Shown piece by piece: positions 1 to 8,525 of a stretch of 21,852 nt of DNA. The stretch is from contig NZ_LSJA01000046.1 in assembly GCF_001556515.1 (NCBI RefSeq), positions 1 through 21,852 of the forward strand, written 5' to 3'. Numbering within the stretch: the stretch's first letter is position 1; the number at the start of each line of letters is the position of its first letter. The notes below the pieces were generated by a model, which saw nothing but the letters and a program-made list of their open reading frames with translations, did no database searches and was not told the origin of the DNA. This DNA comes from Caulobacter sp. CCH9-E1. GTDB taxonomy: Bacteria > Pseudomonadota > Alphaproteobacteria > Caulobacterales > Caulobacteraceae. The position numbers were made by a program, and so were the translations under genes.

Positions 1-9
1 AGATCCTCC

Positions 10-852
10 TCAACTCACAACCTCAAATCTGTGCCAGTGGCGCTGACGGGGGACAAGCCGCGGCTCGTCGTTTAGCATATGATTATGCAGCGCCGTGACC
101 TCGATCCCGTTCGTCCGCAGCACGCGCAGGACCGGATCGACCTCGTTTGCGACAAGTACGAAATCGCCGGTGATGGCGGCTCGGCCGTCCCCGGTTGGCT
201 GAAAGTTGATCGCGGTCGCCGTGCCCATCGTCGGCGGAGTCTCCATATCGCCGTCCATCAGCCGCTCGGCGCGCGGAAAGCTGTATTGGAGGATGCCACC
301 GGCCGTCTTGCCCTCACCGCCCATCAACCGGTTGAGCGCGGCCACATCGAGGTCGAGCCGCGATGCGGCTGCGCTGGCCGAAGGCGATTGCGGCGCGGCG
401 AGCGGGGTCCGACTGGCTGATAGCGCTTGCCGGAGCGCGGCCGCGAGCTTCACCGGGTCGCCGTGGCCGGCAATGTGCATGTACATGGTCGCAGGCGAAG
501 AGCGGAGCAGGTGATTGTGGAGCGCGGTGATCGTAAAACCGCTTGCGAGCAGGCGGCTCAAAACGGGGTTCACCTCGTCGTGAGTCAGCACGAGATCGCC
601 CATCACCATCGCCTCGTCGCCCATCGGCTGAAACGCCGCCCAAGAGCCGAGCGCGAGGGAGGGCTTGATCGTCACCCCATCCAGCGTGACGCTCAGGTCC
701 GAACGCGGGAAGCTGTAGCGGTGAACGCCCCCCGGCTGTTCGGCCCCCGCTCGTCCTATCGCCCGGTCGACAGCCGACCAGTCCGGCGCTGCCCATGCCG
801 GGCTTGCCAGCAGGAGGCTGGCGAATCCCAAGGCGATGGTCTTTTTCAGCAT
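10..852 (-). CDS. DUF1259 (LppY/LpqO-like) exported protein, C-terminally truncated
   Basis: 280-residue protein with a clear Sec signal peptide (residues 1-21, LLLASPAWA before the likely cut). Two copies of a DUF1259 unit follow. Each runs from a YSFPR strand through FQPxGD and NEVxPVL/DEVNPVL to a TALHNH motif. In copy 1, HNHLL is followed by MYMHIAGHGDPVKLAAALRQAL. Copy 2 reaches HNHMLNDEPRL and then ends in an unrelated 13-residue tail, so the last helix of the second unit is missing. The biochemical role of the family is unknown; in my recollection such genes often sit beside chromate or metal resistance operons. The start is an ATG with AAGGA eight bases upstream. It is transcribed divergently from chrB. 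I am sure of the family and fairly sure of the 3' loss. Confidence 0.85.
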   Translation of the reverse strand: MLKKTIALGFASLLLASPAWAAPDWSAVDRAIGRAGAEQPGGVHRYSFPRSDLSVTLDGVTIKPSLALGSWAAFQPMGDEAMVMGDLVLTHDEVNPVLSRLLASGFTITALHNHLLRSSPATMYMHIAGHGDPVKLAAALRQALSASRTPLAAPQSPSASAAASRLDLDVAALNRLMGGEGKTAGGILQYSFPRAERLMDGDMETPPTMGTATAINFQPTGDGRAAITGDFVLVANEVDPVLRVLRTNGIEVTALHNHMLNDEPRLVPRQRHWHRFEVVS

Positions 853-1020
853 AATTGATCCTTCATCAGCGCACTCGACACGGAAAGCCTCACGTCATGC
901 GAGCGCGCCGCCGGCGAGCCGCGACATTGCGCTCCGGTTTCTTTCTTCGGGATAAGCAGTCCTATGCTCATGAGGCTTGTGATGCAACCCTTACACTTGT
1001 AGGCTAGTGACGATACAACT
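853..1020. promoter_or_regulatory. Divergent promoter region between the DUF1259 gene and chrB
   Basis: The only non-coding space upstream of both transcripts. On the plus strand TTGTGA (978-983) and TAGGCT (1000-1005), 16 bases apart, are a weak -35/-10 candidate. The arms TTGTA (997-1001) and TACAA (1014-1018) form an inverted repeat just before the chrB ATG. ChrB proteins are known chromate-responsive regulators of their own operons, so this is a plausible operator, but that is inference. No Shine-Dalgarno is visible before the chrB ATG, so a leaderless or nearly leaderless chrB message is possible. Confidence 0.35.
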
Positions 1021-1971
1021 ATGACAAACACACAAGCTTCCCCTTGGTTGCTCCTGATCCCGCAGCTTCCGGCTAAGCCTGCCTATTTGCGGGTGAAGGT
1101 CTGGCGGCGTTTGCAGGCGATCGGGGCCGCGCCGCTCAAGAACGCCGTCCATGCGCTCCCCAATCGCGAGGACACGCGCGCGCTGTTCGAAGAACTGCAT
1201 CGCGAGATCACCGAAAATGGCGGCGAGGCGCTGATCCTCGAAGCGCGCCTTGTCGGCGGCATGGGCGATGCGGAGCTGCGCGGAGTGTTCGACGCTGCGC
1301 GTGACGCCGACTATGAGGAGTTGGCACGCGAGGCGCGCGCGCTGTGTGAGGGCGAGTATGTCGCGGCGGCGGATGTGGGCCGCCTGCGCAAACGCCTGAA
1401 CGAGGTCGCCGCGATCGACTTTTTCGGTGCGCATGGTCGGCAGGCGGCACAGGCCGCCATCACCGAGGCGGACCGCCGCTCTCACCAACATCCCGATGTG
1501 AGCGGCCCCGGTGCGCCCGAGCTGACCCCGGCGGAGCTAAAGCGCCGCGTTTGGGTGACGCGCCGCCATGTCCATGTCGATCGCATCGCGTCCGCCTGGC
1601 TCATTCGCCGCTTCATCGACCCCGAGGCGAGCTTCAAGTTCGTCGAGGGCAAAGGATATGTGCCGGAGCCTGACGAACTGAGGTTCGACATGGCGGACGC
1701 TGAGTTCACCCACGAAGGCGACCGCTGCTCCTTCGAGACCTTGGTGTTCCTCACCGGTCTCGAGACCGACCCCGCGCTGCGGGCGCTCGGCGAAATTGTT
1801 CACGACCTTGATATTGCCGATGCTCGGTTCGAGCGCCCGGAAACTCCGGGAGTGAGCGCGCTTATCGCCGGCATCTGTGCCGGCACCGACGACGACGAGG
1901 AGCGGATCGCGCGCGGATCGACCGCGCTCGACGGATTCTATGCTCACTTCACCCGGCGAAAAGAGGACTAA
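1021..1971 (+). CDS. chrB: Chromate resistance protein ChrB
   Basis: 316 residues, the usual ChrB length. The N-terminal part (about 8-150) carries the ChrB N-domain pattern: WLLLIPQLP, a basic RVKVWRRLQAIGA helix, then KNAVHALP. The C-terminal part (about 180-310) has the conserved RRHVHVDRIASAWLIRRFID stretch followed by DMADAEFTHEGDRCSFETL. ChrB proteins are cytoplasmic, respond to chromate and are needed for full induction of, and resistance by, the chr operon. It is the first gene of a chrB-chrA-chrC operon, with its stop 2 bases before the chrA ATG. The ATG at 1021 has no obvious ribosome site, but conservation begins within a few residues of it. Confidence 0.93.
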   Translation: MTNTQASPWLLLIPQLPAKPAYLRVKVWRRLQAIGAAPLKNAVHALPNREDTRALFEELHREITENGGEALILEARLVGGMGDAELRGVFDAARDADYEELAREARALCEGEYVAAADVGRLRKRLNEVAAIDFFGAHGRQAAQAAITEADRRSHQHPDVSGPGAPELTPAELKRRVWVTRRHVHVDRIASAWLIRRFIDPEASFKFVEGKGYVPEPDELRFDMADAEFTHEGDRCSFETLVFLTGLETDPALRALGEIVHDLDIADARFERPETPGVSALIAGICAGTDDDEERIARGSTALDGFYAHFTRRKED

Positions 1972-1973
1972 AG

Positions 1974-3371
1974 ATGGAGGCCAGCGCACGCGCTGAAATC
2001 GCAGTCGAGACGCTGCACGAGCACGGCATCAGCTTTGGCGAGGCGGTGCGCGTCTGGATCAGGGTCGCGCTGCTCAGCTTCGGCGGACCGGCGGGCCAGA
2101 TAGCGGTGATGCATCGCATCCTGGTCGAGGAGAAGCGCTGGATCGGCGAGGAGCGGTTCCTCCACGCGCTCAACTATTGCATGCTGCTGCCCGGCCCTGA
2201 AGCGCAACAGCTAGCTGTCTATATTGGCTGGTTGCTCCATAAGACCAAGGGCGGCCTGGTCGCGGGCGCGCTATTCGTGCTGCCCGGCTTCCTCGCGATT
2301 TTAGGGCTCAGCTATGTCTATGTGCTGCTCGGCGAAGTGCCGCTGGTCGAGGGATTGTTCTTCGGATTGAAGGCCGCCGTGCTGGCGGTGGTGCTACAGG
2401 CGGTGGTCCGGGTGGGTTCGCGTGCCTTGAAGAACAACGTCATGCGCGGTTTTGCCGCGCTGGCGTTCGTCGCGATCTTCGTGCTCGACGTGCCCTTCCC
2501 GCTGATCGTGCTTGCCGCCGCGCTGATCGGCTTCTTCGGTGGCCGCGCTGGTTACGCCGCATTCAAGGGCGGCGGCGGACATGGTCCCGCCGGCGCTGAG
2601 ATAATCCACGACCGCGACACCGCTCTTGGCGAGGGCCTTCCCGACCATGCCCGGCCGAACCTCTCTTGGTCGCTGCGCATCTCCGGCGTCCTGCTGCTGC
2701 TCTGGCTCGGGCCGGTCGCAGCGCTGCTGTTCGCGTTCGGCCCCGACGACGTGTTCAGCCGCATCGCCACCTTCTTCAGCCAGATGGCGGTGGTGACCTT
2801 CGGCGGCGCCTATGCGGTGCTCGCCTATGTCGCGCAGGAGGCAGTCGAGACCTATGGCTGGCTCCAGCCCGGCGAGATGCTCGACGGGCTCGGCATGGCC
2901 GAGACCACGCCCGGGCCGCTGATCATGGTGACGCAGTTCGTCGGCTTCCTCGCGGCCTTCCGCGAAGCGACCGGGCTGCCGCCGCTCGTCGCCGCGACCT
3001 TCGGCGCAATCCTCACCACCTGGGTTACCTTCCTGCCATGCTTCCTGTGGATCTTCGCCGGCGCGCCATTCATCGAGCGGCTGCGCGGCAACCGCGCATT
3101 GTCGGCCGCGCTTTCGGCGATCACCGCCGCAGTGGTCGGCGTGATCCTCAATCTGGCGGTCTGGTTTGGTATCCACACTCTGTTCGAGCAAGTCCGCGAA
3201 GTGCCGTTCGCAGCCGGCACCATCGATCTCCCAGTCCTAACGTCCGTCAACTGGCCGGCGCTGGCGCTCGCGGTGGGTGCGATACTCGCCATGTTCCGGT
3301 TCAAGGCCGGCATGCTGCCGGTGCTCGGCGTCTGCTCGGTCCTCGGGGCCGCATATGTAATGATCATCTGA
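1974..3371 (+). CDS. chrA: Chromate efflux transporter ChrA
   Basis: 465-residue polytopic inner-membrane protein of the long-chain CHR family, which exports chromate from the cytoplasm. Two homologous halves are visible. The first begins at AVRVWIRVALLSFGGPAGQIAVMH and the second around residue 255 with FFSQMAVVTFGGAYAVLAYV. Both contain the family FGG motif, and the second is followed by DGLGMAETTPGPLIMV. Many hydrophobic segments fill both halves. The ATG lies 2 bases after the chrB stop, and GAGG inside the end of chrB serves as ribosome site, so translation is probably coupled. chrC follows after 11 bases. Confidence 0.95.
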   Translation: MEASARAEIAVETLHEHGISFGEAVRVWIRVALLSFGGPAGQIAVMHRILVEEKRWIGEERFLHALNYCMLLPGPEAQQLAVYIGWLLHKTKGGLVAGALFVLPGFLAILGLSYVYVLLGEVPLVEGLFFGLKAAVLAVVLQAVVRVGSRALKNNVMRGFAALAFVAIFVLDVPFPLIVLAAALIGFFGGRAGYAAFKGGGGHGPAGAEIIHDRDTALGEGLPDHARPNLSWSLRISGVLLLLWLGPVAALLFAFGPDDVFSRIATFFSQMAVVTFGGAYAVLAYVAQEAVETYGWLQPGEMLDGLGMAETTPGPLIMVTQFVGFLAAFREATGLPPLVAATFGAILTTWVTFLPCFLWIFAGAPFIERLRGNRALSAALSAITAAVVGVILNLAVWFGIHTLFEQVREVPFAAGTIDLPVLTSVNWPALALAVGAILAMFRFKAGMLPVLGVCSVLGAAYVMII

Positions 3372-3382
3372 AGGAGTGACGC

Positions 3383-4114
3383 GTGACGATCGACCATCTT
3401 TCCCGACGCAGTGCAATCGCAACTCTTGGCATCGGAGCCGCCGCCATGACTATCAACGAAGCCTCTGCGCAGACGCCGGCCGCAGCGCCGGCGGCTGTCC
3501 CCGCCTTTGCCGGAAATCATCAGGTCAAGCCGCTCAGGTTCAATCCCGCCAGGCTTCACGGCCTCTCCGAAAGGCTGATCACATCGCACCACGAGAACAA
3601 TTATGCGGGCTCGGTCAAGGCCCTGAATATGATCGAGACACGACTTGCCGCCGCGCTCGCTGACACGGACCTGCCGCCGGTGGTCTATGGCGGATTGAAG
3701 CGCGAGGAGCTGCACCGCACCGGCTCGGTCGTGCTCCATGAGGTCTATTTCGACGGGCTCGGCGGCAACGGCCAGGCAGCCGGTTCCATCCGCGACGCGC
3801 TGGGCGCGGCGTTCGGCTCGTTCGACCGCTGGGAAGCCGACTTCCGCCGTACCGGGATGAGCCTTGCCGGCGGATCGGGCTGGTGCGTGCTCGTCTACAA
3901 TCTCCACACGCGCTCGCTGCACAACCATTGGGCGTGGGATCATATGCACGGTGCGATTGCCGGCGTGCCGCTGCTCGCGCTCGATATGTACGAGCACAGT
4001 TTCCACATGGATTACGGCACCGCCGCCGCCAAATATGTCGACGCCTTCTTCCGCAACATCGACTGGGAAGTGGTCGACCGGCGCTATGCCGCGGCTTTGC
4101 GCGGCGGCGGCTGA
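3383..4114 (+). CDS. chrC: Tat-exported Fe/Mn superoxide dismutase (ChrC type)
   Basis: 243 residues starting at GTG, with AAGGAG six bases upstream. Residues 6-30 form a Tat-type signal: [12 protein letters not shown], then a weakly hydrophobic stretch ending at ASAQ. The mature part is an iron/manganese superoxide dismutase, with likely metal ligands His69 (TSHHENNY), His119 (VVLHEVYF), Asp201 and His205 ([10 protein letters not shown]), plus the GSGW motif at 164-167. It converts superoxide to hydrogen peroxide and oxygen, probably in the periplasm. Chromate operons such as that of TnOtchr carry a superoxide dismutase named chrC, and the position directly after chrA matches. All four ligands are present, so it should be active. 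The IS21 element starts about 10 bases after the stop. Confidence 0.9.
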   Translation: MTIDHLSRRSAIATLGIGAAAMTINEASAQTPAAAPAAVPAFAGNHQVKPLRFNPARLHGLSERLITSHHENNYAGSVKALNMIETRLAAALADTDLPPVVYGGLKREELHRTGSVVLHEVYFDGLGGNGQAAGSIRDALGAAFGSFDRWEADFRRTGMSLAGGSGWCVLVYNLHTRSLHNHWAWDHMHGAIAGVPLLALDMYEHSFHMDYGTAAAKYVDAFFRNIDWEVVDRRYAAALRGGG

Positions 4115-4239
4115 ACCCGACCGCTGAGGATCAGCGTGCAATAGGCACCCCCTTCGTGGGGTGATCGGCGTGCAAAAAGGACCCCTTCATCCCGGGGATT
4201 TAGTCGGCCGACTGGTTTTGATCAGTTGGCGAGAACGGG

Positions 4240-5754
4240 ATGTTGATCGTGGAGACAGTGGTTCGGATTCGGCGTGAGCATGCAGCGGGTAAGGCGATCA
4301 AGGCGATCGCTCGTGACCTTCGTTTGTCGCGGAAGGTCGTCCGCAAAGCGATCCGGTCGCCGGAGGCGGCGTTCAACTATCAGCGCAAAGTCCAGCCGCT
4401 GCCGCGGATCGGTCCTTATCAGGATCGTCTCGATGCGCTGCTTGAGGAGAACGAAGGTCGCGGCCGCCGCGATCGGCTACGGATGACGCGTATCCATGAC
4501 CTGCTGGTGCGCGAGGGGTTCGATGGATCCTATGATGCGGTGCGCCGCTATGCGGCGCGCTGGCGTGCTGCGCGGCGGAAGGATGCTGGCGAAGGCGCAC
4601 CGGCGTTCATCCCGATGACCTTCCAGCCGGGTGAGGCCTACCAGTTCGACTGGAGCCACGAGGATGTGGAGATCGCCGGCAAGCCGATGCGGGTGAAGGT
4701 GGCGCATATGCGTCTCTGCGACTCGCGCGCACCCTATGTCCGGGCCTATCCGCGCGAGGGCCAGGAGATGCTGTTCGATGCCCATGCCCGGGCGTTCGCG
4801 TTCTTCGGCGGTGTGCCGCGACGCGGTATCTACGATAATATGAAGACGGCGGTGACGGCCGTGTTCACCGGCAAGGAGCGTGTGTTCAACCGCCGCTTCC
4901 TGATCATGACCGATCATTACATGGTCGAGCCGACCGCCTGCTCGCCGGCGGCGGGATGGGAGAAGGGCCAGGTCGAGCAGCAGGTCCAGACAATCCGAGG
5001 CCGCTTCTTCCAGCCGCGGCTCCGGTTCGCCAGCCTGGCCGAGCTCAACGGGTGGCTGGAGGCCGAGTGCCGGCGCTGGGCCGAGCATCATGCCCATCCC
5101 GAACGCGGGGATATTACCGTCGCCGAGGCGCTGGATATGGAGCGACCGGCCCTGCAGCCGATCCTGGCACCGTTCGACGGCTTCCATGAGAGCGAGCATG
5201 CCGTCACCGGCACCTGCCTCATCAGCTTCGATCGCAACCGCTACTCGGTCATGTCGACGGCCGCACGCCGGACCGTTCAGGTGCGCTCCTATGCCGATCG
5301 CATCGTCATACGCTGCGGCGATGCGATCGTCGGGGAGCATGAGCGCCACTTCGGTCGGAACCGCACGATATACGATCCCTGGCATTATCTGCCGGTCCTC
5401 GCGCACAAGCCCGGCGCGCTGCGTAACGGCGCACCGTTCCAGGACTGGGATCTGCCGCCCGCCCTGCACCGATTACGGCGAAGGCTCGGCACCGGGGACG
5501 AGGCCGATCGCAGGTTCGTGCGGGTCCTCTCGGCGGTGCTCACCGATGGCCTGGAGCCGGTAGAGGCTGCCGTGCGCGAAGCGTTGGCGAACGGAACGGC
5601 CAGCGACGAGCTGATCCTCAACATCCTCTCCCGGCGCCGCGAGCCGGCGACACCCCACAGCATCGTCACTTCGGAAGACCGGATGCTGCAGCATCCTCCG
5701 CTCGCCGACTGTGCCCGCTATGATCTGCTGCGAGGCTATGATGCAGCGGCATGA
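4240..5754 (+). CDS. istA: IS21-family transposase IstA
   Basis: 504 residues. An N-terminal helix-turn-helix (about 15-40: [22 protein letters not shown]) is followed by a DDE integrase core with D137 (YQFDWSHED), D199 (RGIYDNMK) and E246 (KGQVEQQ), then a C-terminal beta region. It catalyses strand transfer of the element together with the IstB ATPase. It overlaps istB by 14 bases, the usual coupled layout for this family. Nothing suggests inactivation. Confidence 0.95.
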   Translation: MLIVETVVRIRREHAAGKAIKAIARDLRLSRKVVRKAIRSPEAAFNYQRKVQPLPRIGPYQDRLDALLEENEGRGRRDRLRMTRIHDLLVREGFDGSYDAVRRYAARWRAARRKDAGEGAPAFIPMTFQPGEAYQFDWSHEDVEIAGKPMRVKVAHMRLCDSRAPYVRAYPREGQEMLFDAHARAFAFFGGVPRRGIYDNMKTAVTAVFTGKERVFNRRFLIMTDHYMVEPTACSPAAGWEKGQVEQQVQTIRGRFFQPRLRFASLAELNGWLEAECRRWAEHHAHPERGDITVAEALDMERPALQPILAPFDGFHESEHAVTGTCLISFDRNRYSVMSTAARRTVQVRSYADRIVIRCGDAIVGEHERHFGRNRTIYDPWHYLPVLAHKPGALRNGAPFQDWDLPPALHRLRRRLGTGDEADRRFVRVLSAVLTDGLEPVEAAVREALANGTASDELILNILSRRREPATPHSIVTSEDRMLQHPPLADCARYDLLRGYDAAA

Positions 5755-6469
5755 TATGATCGACACGATGCGCGGCCTCGGACTCAAGGGCATGGCGGCG
5801 GCGTTCGACGAGGCGGTCACCACCGGCCTCCAGCGCAAGCGCACCACCATGGAGATACTGACCGACCTGCTCCGTGCTGAGGCGACCCACCGGGATGCAG
5901 CCTCCATCCGCTATCGGATGACGGCTGCGAGGCTGCCCGTGGTGAAGGACCTGGAGCGGTTCAGCTTCGAGGGCACACCGATCAATGAGGAGATGATCCG
6001 CTCCCTTCACGATGGCTCCTTCCTCCCGCCTCGCCGCAATATCGTGCTGGTCGGCGGCACGGGGACAGGCAAGACCCACCTCGCCATCGCGATCACCGCC
6101 AATGTCGTGCGAAGGGGCGCTCGCGCCCGCTACTTCAACACCGTCGATCTGGTGACACGCCTCGAAGAGGAGACCCGGATCGGCAAAGGCGGGACCCTGG
6201 CGGCGCAGCTGTCGCGGCTCGACCTGATCGTTCTCGACGAGCTCGGTTATCTGCCGTTCGCCCGCTCGGGAGGGCAGTTGCTGTTCCACCTCATCAGCAA
6301 GCTTTATGAGCGGACCAGCGTCATCATCACCACGAACCTCGCCTTCGGCGAATGGCCGACCGTGTTCGGCGATCCCAAGATGACCACGGCGCTGCTCGAC
6401 CGCGTCACCCACCACTGCGATATCGTCGAGACGGGCAACGACAGCTGGCGCTTCAAAAACCGCAGCTGA
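5741..6469 (+). CDS. istB: IS21-family helper ATPase IstB
   Basis: 242 residues from the ATG at 5741, which is 5 bases after GAGG. The ATG at 5738 is also possible. AAA+ DnaC-like fold: Walker A GGTGTGKT at about 105-112 and Walker [13 protein letters not shown], then a sensor-like [10 protein letters not shown]. IstB assembles on DNA and directs IstA to the target. The start lies inside the end of istA, so translation is coupled. Confidence 0.95.
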   Translation: MQRHDMIDTMRGLGLKGMAAAFDEAVTTGLQRKRTTMEILTDLLRAEATHRDAASIRYRMTAARLPVVKDLERFSFEGTPINEEMIRSLHDGSFLPPRRNIVLVGGTGTGKTHLAIAITANVVRRGARARYFNTVDLVTRLEEETRIGKGGTLAAQLSRLDLIVLDELGYLPFARSGGQLLFHLISKLYERTSVIITTNLAFGEWPTVFGDPKMTTALLDRVTHHCDIVETGNDSWRFKNRS

Positions 6470-6499
6470 CAGCCACCTTCGGCGCCTTCAAAAATCTAT

Positions 6500-6558
6500 C
6501 TTGCGCTGCGCGCGCCTCCGGTCGGGCTACGCCCGCCCTCCGCCGCACGCAGCGCAAG
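6500..6558. terminator. Large hairpin downstream of istB
   Basis: CTTGCGCTGCG (6500-6510) and CGCAGCGCAAG (6548-6558) are perfectly complementary. Inside them CGGGC (6523-6527) pairs with GCCCG (6531-6535). It lies within the IS between the istB stop and the right end. No run of T follows, so it is not a classic intrinsic terminator. It may shield the element from, or limit, read-through. Confidence 0.4.
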
Positions 6559-6649
6559 GCCATCTTCAACAAACCAGCATCATATTATCTGAAAAGGGGG
6601 TCCCTCTTCGACGCCGATCGGGGGTCCCTTTTGAACGCCGTTTGACAAT

Positions 6650-6988
6650 ACTGAGCTCAGGCGCCAAACCGACCAAACAGAAACGCCTGGACGCGGCTAC
6701 GCGCCGACGGACTGGGCGTTCACCCTGTCGGCGGGTCTTGGCGCAGGCTTTGGCGCCGTGGTGGTCTTTCTTCTCTACGTGGCGCTCAATGGCGGGCCGT
6801 CTGGCCTCTACTCGCAGACAACTGGTCTATGGGTCATAGGCGGACTTGTGGCCGTCTGGCTCTTGCGGGTCTGGTTCATCGCCCACCGCGGGGCTCTGAG
6901 CTACGACCCGATCGTATGGGCGTTCCGCGATCCCCTAAGCCGCGTGCTCGGCCTGATCGCTGCAGGGTGCCTGTTCGCCTCGTTCTGA
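6650..6988 (+). pseudogene. UbiA-family prenyltransferase, 3' remnant
   Basis: An open frame runs from the IS21 right end to a stop at 6988, encoding about 112 residues without a start of its own. It contains TPGRGYAPTDWAF, three membrane segments, the loop NGGPSGLYSQTTGLW, and the C-terminal motif HRGALSYDPIVWAFRDPLSR. This is how C-termini of the UbiA branch related to decaprenyl-phosphate phosphoribosyltransferase (Rv3806c) look. The N-terminal two thirds, including the Asp-rich catalytic motif, are missing. Genes for DprE1- and DprE2-like enzymes of the same pathway lie just to the right. The remnant is best explained by loss of the 5' part at the IS21 junction. Confidence 0.75.
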
Positions 6989-6990
6989 CC

Positions 6991-7260
6991 CTAGCCGAGC
7001 TGTTCGGAGGTGATCTCCGCCAAGAGCGTGCTCTGGGCCTCTTCCAGCGCCTGCAGTGCTGCGGCTGTGGTCGACACGCTGGTCTGAGCGGTCAGCACCG
7101 CTGCGCGGGTCAGCTCAGAGGGATCAGAAGCATCAAGCCGTTGCGCTTCTTCGAGATAGGCCACCGACTGCTCGTGAGCACGTCTGGTCGCTTCAAGCAC
7201 GGCCGTGAACTGGAGGCCAAGGCGGTTGTCGTTGGCGGGTTCGGTCACTGGCAACCTCAC
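6991..7260 (-). CDS. Small hypothetical protein
   Basis: 89 residues from a GTG start, with GCGAG about eight bases upstream. It begins MRLPVTEPANDNRLG, a PANDN-type N-terminus I associate with Caulobacterales small proteins, followed by a largely alpha-helical, Ala/Glu-rich body with no recognisable domain or membrane segment. It lies 15 bases after the DUF2726 gene on the same strand, so it is probably the last gene of the Dpr operon. It ends 2 bases from the UbiA remnant, which converges on it. Function unknown. Confidence 0.6.
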   Translation of the reverse strand: MRLPVTEPANDNRLGLQFTAVLEATRRAHEQSVAYLEEAQRLDASDPSELTRAAVLTAQTSVSTTAAALQALEEAQSTLLAEITSEQLG

Positions 7261-7275
7261 GATTAAGCTCGCCGA

Positions 7276-7794
7276 TCAAATGCGCGTCGTTACGGCTTGG
7301 CCTTCCATGCACGCCAAGACCGCTTTTCTCAAGGCGCTCGCATCGGGCTTGTTTCGGGAAGGGACACGCAACGTCGGCAGGCCTGCAGAGGCCGTATAGC
7401 TGTCGCGCGTGGCGTCCTTGTCCTGGTCATGAGACTGATCGTCCAGCTCAACGATACACAGCACTTCATAGCGCCTATTGCAAACGACCCAGTCGGCGCG
7501 CTTGCTGGACACTCTATTGAACGCCGCAACGGCCGACGATCGCGAAAGCCCCTCTTTGACGCGCAGGAACGCGCCGAAGCTGACCTGCGGGATCACCTTG
7601 TAGTCGGGTAGGGCGCGCTCGAGGACACCGGCGAAGTGAATCTCATTGTCGGAGAGCAGCCTTCGAGACCGATAGGGCGGGGCGAAAAGCTCCTTGAACG
7701 CCGAGACCGACAACACGCCGGACTTGAATAGGCAAACCGCGACGATCATCGCCAGGATGAGGAGCGGCGCCACCATATTTGCCGCCCCGCCCAT
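7276..7794 (-). CDS. DUF2726 protein, membrane-anchored nuclease-like
   Basis: 172 residues. One N-terminal membrane segment (about 8-27, APLLILAMIVAVCLFKSGVL) is followed by a DUF2726 domain. That domain carries the restriction-endonuclease-like core KRADWVVCNRRYEVLCIVEL with the ELDDQSHDQDKDATRD signature and the closing GLPTLRVP strand. The family is predicted to have a PD-(D/E)XK-type fold, but substrates are unknown. Its ATG overlaps the stop of the upstream SDR gene by one base (TGATG), indicating translational coupling. An internal ATG at residue 7 is an alternative start. Confidence 0.8.
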   Translation of the reverse strand: MGGAANMVAPLLILAMIVAVCLFKSGVLSVSAFKELFAPPYRSRRLLSDNEIHFAGVLERALPDYKVIPQVSFGAFLRVKEGLSRSSAVAAFNRVSSKRADWVVCNRRYEVLCIVELDDQSHDQDKDATRDSYTASAGLPTLRVPSRNKPDASALRKAVLACMEGQAVTTRI

Positions 7795-8525
7795 CAGAGC
7801 GCCGTCCTATGCAGAAGCCTATAGGGCATCGCGCGTATTACGCGCATCACGAGTTTCCAGTAGCCCGGCGCATAGGTCACTACGCCAGGCTTGGCGACCG
7901 CGCTAACGATCCTCCTGGCCACAGCCTCAGGCGTGGCCCACAGGGGGCCGCTAGTGTCCATCCCGTCGGTCATGGGCGTTCGCACCAGGCCGGGCTTGAT
8001 CAATACGGCCCTCGCGCGACCTGCGCGCGAAAGCCGGTGAGCCAGCCCCTCGATCAGCGTCTCGAGGCCAGCTTTCCCGGCGCCGTAGATGTAGTTGCTT
8101 TGGCGGCCACGGTCGCCGGCGACCGACCCGATCACGGCCAGCACGCCCCTGTCGTTACGCTCAAGGGCGTTGGCGGCGGCCAAACTGAGCCGCGCCGGCG
8201 CGTTGAAGTTGACCTCCCAAAGCCGCGTGGCTTGTCCAAGATCATGGGCGGCGGTTGTCGTATCACCCAGCGCGCCGAACGCGATGAGCACGAGATCAGG
8301 CGGCCGAGACGCCAGAACGCTCGCCAATTTCGCGACCGCATCTGAGGTTACCAAATCGACGGTGTGGCCGAAGGCTTGGGTTCCCCTCGCACGAAGATCG
8401 GCGACTTGCCGTTCAAGCTCGTTGCCTGACCGTGCGAAGAGATCAAACGACCAGCCCGCATCAGCCAGAAGCCTCACGGTCGAGTCGGCGATGGCCGACA
8501 AAGAGCCCAAGATCACAGCGTGCAT
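7794..8525 (-). CDS. SDR-family reductase, DprE2-like
   Basis: 243 residues, short-chain dehydrogenase/reductase. The N-terminal beta-strand and nucleotide loop read AVILGSLSAIAD. The active-site Ser lies in VIGSVAGDRG and the YxxxK motif in YIYGAGKAGLETLIEGL. DprE2 reduces the 2-keto intermediate made by DprE1 to polyprenyl-phosphoryl arabinose. The assignment to the DprE2 branch rests mainly on the one-base overlap with the DprE1-like gene upstream and on general similarity. The start ATG shares a base with that gene's TGA. Confidence 0.82.
   Translation of the reverse strand: MHAVILGSLSAIADSTVRLLADAGWSFDLFARSGNELERQVADLRARGTQAFGHTVDLVTSDAVAKLASVLASRPPDLVLIAFGALGDTTTAAHDLGQATRLWEVNFNAPARLSLAAANALERNDRGVLAVIGSVAGDRGRQSNYIYGAGKAGLETLIEGLAHRLSRAGRARAVLIKPGLVRTPMTDGMDTSGPLWATPEAVARRIVSAVAKPGVVTYAPGYWKLVMRVIRAMPYRLLHRTAL

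Larger units (their letters stand above)
4125..6647 (+). mobile_element. IS21-family insertion sequence, complete
   Basis: About 2.5 kb, with istA and istB between inverted ends. The left end (from TG at 4125) and the reverse complement of the right end (ending CA at 6647) match at about 15 of 22 positions. Each end also carries two subterminal copies of a GCGTnCAAnAGGnACCCC-type repeat: 4134-4152 and 4168-4185 on the left, 6620-6638 and 6596-6614 (inverted) on the right. Such multiple repeats are typical of IS21 ends. The flanking bases do not match, so I see no target duplication. The exact ends could be off by a few bases. Confidence 0.85.

Noticed and set aside
2852..4141. 429-codon minus-strand frame antisense to chrA and chrC
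   Set aside because: The plus-strand frames encode clear ChrA and superoxide dismutase; this is an antisense shadow without domains.
4125..6647. Matching target-site duplication for IS21
   Set aside because: Bases left of 4125 and right of 6647 share no convincing 4-8 base repeat; a partial CTGAG match is not at the ends.
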